Shown one piece after another: positions 60,028 through 64,000 of a DNA stretch of 64,000 nucleotides. This stretch comes from Azoarcus sp. KH32C (GTDB lineage: Bacteria > Pseudomonadota > Gammaproteobacteria > Burkholderiales > Rhodocyclaceae), in contig NC_020516.1 of the NCBI RefSeq assembly GCF_000349945.1, positions 3,224,001 through 3,288,000 on the forward strand, read 5' to 3'. The notes under the pieces were generated by a model. The model was not told the DNA's origin and did no database searches. It saw only the letters and a list, made by a program, of their open reading frames with translations. The translations under genes and the position numbers were made by a program. Every line of letters begins with the position of its first letter. Within the stretch, counting starts at the first letter, position 1.

Positions 60028-61419
60028 TCAGTGAGCGGCGACCTGTTCTTCCCGGTAACTCGGACATCCTTCATCCGCGGGCGCGTGATGCGCCGGGGCG
60101 ATTTCGGGATGAGCACATTGCTTGAGGATCAGCGCCAAGGTCGCGATCAGTCCGGGGATCGCGATCACTGTGAACACCTCGCTGAATCCGAGCTTCTGAC
60201 GTGTCAGTTCGGCCACCAGGAAAGATCCGGCGATCCCGCCGAAGCGGCCGATCCCGAGCATCCACGCAACACCGGTCGCACGCCCCTGGGTCGGGTAGAA
60301 GCCGGCGGCCAGCGCAGGCATGGATACCTGGGCCGTGTTCATGACCGTCCCGGCGACGAACACGACAAGCACCAGCGCACCGACGTTGCCCGCCACCTGT
60401 CCGATTGCGTAGATCGACACCGCCGTCAGCGCGTAGCCGACAGCGATGATGCGGTTGCCATTAAAGCGGTCCATCAGCCAACCGAAGAAGATCGCGCCGC
60501 AGCCGCCGAGCGGAAACAGCGCCGCGACCAGCGTTGCTGTCTTCTGCTCGAGCCCGGCATCCTTGAACAGGATCGGCATCCAGTTGATCAGCGCATAGAA
60601 GATCACCAGGCCCATGAAGTAAGCGAGCCACAGCATCAGCGATCCGGCGATGTACGACCGGGACAGCACCACTCCCAGGCCGCTCCCCCGCACAGTGGCC
60701 GATTTCACTTCTGCGAGGTGAAACGACCGAGCGCTCGCGGCCGTGACAGAGATGCGACCGAGGACAGCGCGAATCCGCTCCGGCGATACTCCCTTTGCCG
60801 CCATGTAACGTACCGACTCCGGCAACCACACCAGCATCAGCACGAGCAGCACGGCCGGCGCGATGCCCCCGAGCTGCAGCACGCTGCGCCAGCCGAACAG
60901 GGGAATCATCCATGCCGCCAGAAAGCCGCCGAACGCGGCCCCCAGCGGAAATCCGGAGAACATCGCATTGGTGATCAGCGCGCGGCGCTTCGCGGGACAG
61001 TATTCGCTGATCAGCGTCACCGCGTTGGGCATCGCCGCCCCCAATCCGAGGCCGGTCGCGAAGCGCAATACCGTCAGCCCTTGCAGATCGGACGCGAAAG
61101 CCGAGGCAAAGCACGCGGCCGCGAACACGAGTACCGACACGTTCAGGACGAGCCGGCGTCCAAAGCGGTCCGCCAGCGGTCCGGACGCCAGCGCTCCGGC
61201 GGCCAGCCCGAAGAGCGCCGCACTCAACACCGGCGCCAAGGCCGGCTTGGTCGCGCCCCACTCCTGGATGAGCGACGGTGCGATATAGCCGATCGCCGCC
61301 GTATCGAACCCATCCAGCATCACGATCAGGAAGCACAGTGCGAAGATGAACCACTGAAAACCGGAGAACGGGTGCTGATTGATGAACGATTGAATATCTA
61401 CATCCTCTGCTTTCGACAT
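60028..61419 (-). CDS. MFS aromatic acid:H+ symporter (AAHS/PcaK-like)
   Basis: A 463-residue transporter with 12 predicted membrane segments. It contains the AAHS signature DGFDTAAIGYIAPSL near residue 37 and the loop GPLADRFGRRLVL near residue 80, as in PcaK and BenK. It imports benzoate- or hydroxybenzoate-type acids with a proton. AGGAGACACC precedes the ATG. It lies 65 bp after the CoA ligase gene and 28 bp before the kinase gene, probably one transcript. Confidence 0.88.
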   Translation of the reverse strand: MSKAEDVDIQSFINQHPFSGFQWFIFALCFLIVMLDGFDTAAIGYIAPSLIQEWGATKPALAPVLSAALFGLAAGALASGPLADRFGRRLVLNVSVLVFAAACFASAFASDLQGLTVLRFATGLGLGAAMPNAVTLISEYCPAKRRALITNAMFSGFPLGAAFGGFLAAWMIPLFGWRSVLQLGGIAPAVLLVLMLVWLPESVRYMAAKGVSPERIRAVLGRISVTAASARSFHLAEVKSATVRGSGLGVVLSRSYIAGSLMLWLAYFMGLVIFYALINWMPILFKDAGLEQKTATLVAALFPLGGCGAIFFGWLMDRFNGNRIIAVGYALTAVSIYAIGQVAGNVGALVLVVFVAGTVMNTAQVSMPALAAGFYPTQGRATGVAWMLGIGRFGGIAGSFLVAELTRQKLGFSEVFTVIAIPGLIATLALILKQCAHPEIAPAHHAPADEGCPSYREEQVAAH

Positions 61420-61484
61420 GGTGTCTCCTGAGGGCGTGACGACGAACGAATGAAGCGCTGCGATCCGACGGACATTTCCGGGAG

Positions 61485-62969
61485 TCAGGCCATGGCCTCC
61501 ACCTGGCGCTCGTGCAAGGCCCGCAGCCGGCCGCGCTGCAGCTTGCCCGTCGGCGTCAAGGGCAAAGCGTCCAGCCAATGCACCCAGCGAGGTCGGCGAT
61601 GGCCTGGCAAGGCTTCGATGGCGCCCTCGAGCCGCTGCCGCGCCTCGGCCGTACGCCCCGGCGCCGCCACCGCGAGCACCGCCAGCGCCGTCAGCCCATC
61701 ACCCGACTCCACCCCGACCGACGCGATCTGGTGCAAGGCCTCGCCGCACTGGGACGCGAGCGACTGCTCGACCCACAGCGTGCTGACCCACTGCCCGGCG
61801 ATCTTCAGCATGTCGTCGTTGCGCCCGGCGTATTCCAGGCGTCCGTCCGGATGCCGAAGAAACATGTCCCCCGGCGAGAACCACCCCTCGTTGAATCCGT
61901 CCGCCTGCGCGTCCGGCCGCTTCCAGTACCCCTGCGCAACCGTCGTGTGCCGCACCCAGATGCGCTGCGGCAGATCCGCGTCCATGTTCGGATTGAATCG
62001 CACGTCGGTCAGCGGGGTCGGCTTCATCAGCCCGGAATCGTCATCGCTATACAGCATCAGACACAGCGTCTCGGACGTGCCGTAACCGCTGATCAGGCCG
62101 CATCCGGTCTGTTCGCGCCAGCCCTGTCGGATCGACCCTGGCAGCGCCTCGCCCGCCGACACGAAATGGCGGATACCCCGGTCGGCGATCCGCGCCGCGA
62201 CACCGGTCTGCAGCATCTTGTTGTAGAGCGTCGGGACGCTGAACAACAAAGTCGGGCGGTGCTTTTCGACCATCTGTTCGACGCGCTCGGCGGTCGGCCA
62301 CTCGCGGTCGAGGATCACCGTCGCACCCGCGCGAAGGCCGGCGAACAAGCTGTTGCCCAGCGCATACGCGAAGAACAGCTTGGACGTCGCATACAGCCGG
62401 TCCGCGGCGGTCAGCCCGAGGATGCCGCACGCGAAGGACTGCGCATTGACCACGACACGCTGCACATGGATCACGCCTTTTGGCGTGCCCGTGGTTCCCG
62501 ACGTGCCGATCCACAAAGCGGGATCTTCGCTGTCGCGCTCCACCGGATCGATCCCGTCGGCGCTCGCCAGGTGCGCCCCCCAGTTCAAGGTACCGGGACC
62601 GCTCGCGACGATCTTCACGGCAGCGTCCCCTCCCGCCACGAGCGTCCGCGCCTCCTCGGCTTCACACCACACGAAGCGCGCCTCGCATTCCTTCAGGATC
62701 GGCGCCGCTTCCCCCATCGACAAGCGCGAGTTGACACCGATCGCGACGCCGCCCGCCCAGATCGCACCCAGATACGCCTCGACCCAGTCGTCGCTGTCGG
62801 GCGCGAACACGATCACCCGATCGCCTGTCTTCAGACCCAGCGCCTGCCATGCGCCGGCCGCACGCCGCACACGCTCGCGCAGTTCGGCGTAGCTCACACG
62901 CCGGTCGCCGCACTCGATCGCAATCGCGGGATCCACCCCGACGGACAGGAGGATTTCAGCAGCATTCAT
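61485..62969 (-). CDS. Benzoate/4-hydroxybenzoate-CoA ligase-like enzyme
   Basis: A 494-residue AMP-forming ligase of the benzoate-CoA ligase branch. It has the ATP motif GTSGTTGTPKGVIHVQ (about residues 165-180), LFFAYALGNSLFAGLRAGA (typical of this branch), YGTSET (about residue 300), GRNDDMLKIAGQWVS (about residue 400) and the C-terminal catalytic lysine in PLTPTGKLQRGRL. Location next to p-cresol and AAHS genes suggests 4-hydroxybenzoate, but benzoate or 3-hydroxybenzoate cannot be excluded. GGAGAAATCC is the RBS. First gene of the ligase-transporter-kinase-regulator run. Confidence 0.82.
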   Translation of the reverse strand: MNAAEILLSVGVDPAIAIECGDRRVSYAELRERVRRAAGAWQALGLKTGDRVIVFAPDSDDWVEAYLGAIWAGGVAIGVNSRLSMGEAAPILKECEARFVWCEAEEARTLVAGGDAAVKIVASGPGTLNWGAHLASADGIDPVERDSEDPALWIGTSGTTGTPKGVIHVQRVVVNAQSFACGILGLTAADRLYATSKLFFAYALGNSLFAGLRAGATVILDREWPTAERVEQMVEKHRPTLLFSVPTLYNKMLQTGVAARIADRGIRHFVSAGEALPGSIRQGWREQTGCGLISGYGTSETLCLMLYSDDDSGLMKPTPLTDVRFNPNMDADLPQRIWVRHTTVAQGYWKRPDAQADGFNEGWFSPGDMFLRHPDGRLEYAGRNDDMLKIAGQWVSTLWVEQSLASQCGEALHQIASVGVESGDGLTALAVLAVAAPGRTAEARQRLEGAIEALPGHRRPRWVHWLDALPLTPTGKLQRGRLRALHERQVEAMA

Positions 62970-63140
62970 TCGGATTTCTCCATTGCAGCGGGCATCGGAC
63001 AAGGGCCCGCGAACTCATTGAGTGAATCGAACCGGGAAAGGCACGGGGAAATGCACGCCCCTGCATCGAGAGATATCCCCGAAACAATAGGTCGCACGAC
63101 GCGCCGCTCACAACACGAAAATTGAATTTCTCGGGTTAAC

Positions 63141-63154
63141 TTGATGGATATCAA
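63141..63154. promoter_or_regulatory. FNR-family binding site (TTGAT-N4-ATCAA)
   Basis: TTGAT-GGAT-ATCAA is a perfect FNR/ANR match. It lies 172 bp upstream of the ligase start and 220 bp upstream of the AOR start, so it could control either or both. It is the second such perfect site in the window; the other controls pad. Confidence 0.75.
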
Positions 63155-63310
63155 ATTATCTTGCAGTGCACTATAAGCGCTCCGATCGCCTCGTTTCACG
63201 AACCGTTTCGACGGATCCCGCGCCTTCCTTGATATTCCGGCGAAACGGCACGACGAAGGGCGTCGGTCCGTCGCCACTCCCCGCAGAATCAAGGGGTCAC
63301 CCATTTTTTT

Positions 63311-63324
63311 GTTTGACTTCAAAC
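63311..63324. repeat. Inverted repeat GTTTGA-N2-TCAAAC near the AOR promoter
   Basis: Six-base arms are exact reverse complements, 50 bp before the AOR start codon. This is in the range expected for an operator near the promoter. The protein that binds is unknown. Confidence 0.35.
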
Positions 63325-63373
63325 TATTTTATTGACACACTTATTCGCAGATGACGAATCACCGGAGACGGCA

Positions 63374-64000
63374 ATGGGAATCAGGGACAAGGTCGAACAA
63401 TTGTGTGTGCGCCTGTACGATGCGCCGCAGTATCCAACCCAAGGCGCCGTCCTGTTCGTCGACCTCGAACGGCGGGAAACACGCCGCAAATATCTGCCGC
63501 TCGACGTGCTGCGCACCTACCTCGGCGGGCGCGGCGCGAACATGTACCTGCTCTACAACCTGCTGCAGGAAGACCGCGACGCGCTCGACCCGGAAATTCC
63601 CCTGATCTTCGGCGCGGGCACGCTCACCGGCGACATGCCGGCCGCGACCCGCGGCAACTTCACGAGCCGCTCGCCCGACAGCCAGGCCATCCTCGACACC
63701 AACGGCGGCGACTACTTCCCCTCCTTCGTCAAGCGTCACGGCTACGACCACGTCGTGCTGTACGGCTTGGCGCCGCAATGGACGCTGCTGCGCATCGCTC
63801 ACGAGGAAGTGCAGTTCCTCGACGCCAAGCCCTATCTCGGCCTCGACAATCTCGAACTGCCCGGCGCGATCGAACGCGATTTCGAATGCACCGAGCGCAA
63901 GGACATGGCACTCGCGCGCATCACGAGCGCCGGCGAGAACCTCGTGCTCTGCAGCGGCATCATGGGCGGCATCAAGGCGATCTGGGCGCGCGGCGGCGGC
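63374..64000 (+). CDS. Tungsten aldehyde:ferredoxin oxidoreductase-like protein (cut by window end)
   Basis: The first 209 residues of a member of the AOR family are present; the gene runs off the window. The family-typical GGRGANMYLLY (about residue 49) and FGAGTLTGDMPAATRGNFTSRSPDS (about residues 78-102, in the pterin-binding domain) are visible. AOR enzymes use a tungsten bis-pterin cofactor and a [4Fe-4S] cluster to oxidise aldehydes to acids with ferredoxin as acceptor. The N-terminus (MGIRDKVEQLCVRLYD) is about 20 residues longer than in typical archaeal AORs. GGAGACG is the RBS. The substrate may be an aromatic aldehyde such as 4-hydroxybenzaldehyde; this is inferred from context. Confidence 0.82.
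   Translation, partial: MGIRDKVEQLCVRLYDAPQYPTQGAVLFVDLERRETRRKYLPLDVLRTYLGGRGANMYLLYNLLQEDRDALDPEIPLIFGAGTLTGDMPAATRGNFTSRSPDSQAILDTNGGDYFPSFVKRHGYDHVVLYGLAPQWTLLRIAHEEVQFLDAKPYLGLDNLELPGAIERDFECTERKDMALARITSAGENLVLCSGIMGGIKAIWARGGG

Larger units (their letters stand above)
62970..63373. other. Divergent control region between the CoA ligase and AOR genes
   Basis: There is no credible gene in this 404-bp stretch. It includes a perfect FNR box (63141-63154) near the centre, an inverted repeat (63311-63324) and a TTGACA at 63333-63338. The right end is AT-rich. Confidence 0.6.

Noticed and set aside
57900..60125. 741-codon plus-strand frame across the sensor kinase
   Set aside because: Antisense shadow of a clear histidine kinase.
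1..64000. CRISPR arrays, insertion sequences, tRNA or rRNA genes
   Set aside because: No regular direct repeats with spacers, no transposase frame and no recognisable tRNA or rRNA stretch were seen by eye; a covariance search was not possible.

Overview
The window reads as chromosomal DNA of a denitrifying, nitrogen-fixing betaproteobacterium of the Azoarcus/Aromatoleum/Thauera group (Rhodocyclales). The grounds are high GC content, a fixABCX cluster behind a NifA/sigma-54 control region, a complete set of genes for anaerobic phenylacetate oxidation to benzoyl-CoA, a korAB-ferredoxin module of the kind that feeds benzoyl-CoA reductase, and a p-cresol methylhydroxylase cluster. The organism is inferred from gene content only; no rRNA or tRNA gene was seen.

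Layout. (1) 0-5.1 kb: a small unknown gene, then a sigma-54 promoter with an upstream NifA-type site driving a 2[4Fe-4S] ferredoxin, fixA, fixB, fixC, fixX and a ferritin-like gene, the electron-bifurcating supply to nitrogenase. (2) 5.1-26.7 kb: mostly housekeeping genes. These are a Lon-family protease, moaA, an NHL-propeller lipoprotein with a five-heme cytochrome c, an FtsX-type permease with an M20 amidohydrolase, an HDAC-like deacetylase, the mltG-tmk-holB-pilZ-tatD-ankyrin run, ygfZ, an NRDE gene, an L,D-transpeptidase fused to a GNAT acetyltransferase, tadA and a chemoreceptor. (3) 26.7-40.8 kb, minus strand: fdhD-padBCD-padEFGHI-padJ, followed by an ADP-forming acyl-CoA synthetase-like gene and a hot-dog thioesterase. 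PaaX is divergent at 41 kb, and a perfect FNR box lies between. (4) 41.9-46.4 kb: ferredoxin and korBA, a MarR regulator, and small genes including osmC. (5) 46.4-52.1 kb: a streptogramin-lyase-like propeller, then the pchC-pchX-pchF-aldehyde dehydrogenase-porin operon behind a sigma-54-like promoter. (6) 52.4-55.5 kb: marR-emrA-emrB efflux operon. (7) 55.7-64 kb: a zinc-ribbon/Sel1 protein, then (minus strand) an aryl-CoA ligase, an AAHS-type aromatic acid transporter, a XylR-N sensor kinase and a sigma-54 response regulator. A tungsten aldehyde oxidoreductase gene is divergent and cut by the window end, with a second perfect FNR box between it and the ligase.

How the parts fit together. Phenylacetate is activated by PadJ, oxidised by PadBCD to phenylglyoxylate, and decarboxylated by PadEFGHI to benzoyl-CoA. 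FdhD and MoaA support the molybdenum enzyme, and KorAB with ferredoxin would supply low-potential electrons. A second route, partly inferred, takes p-cresol through PchCF to 4-hydroxybenzaldehyde, then (aldehyde dehydrogenase or AOR) to 4-hydroxybenzoate, imported or retained by the AAHS carrier and activated by the CoA ligase. The kinase/sigma-54 regulator pair is a plausible controller of the sigma-54-like pch promoter.
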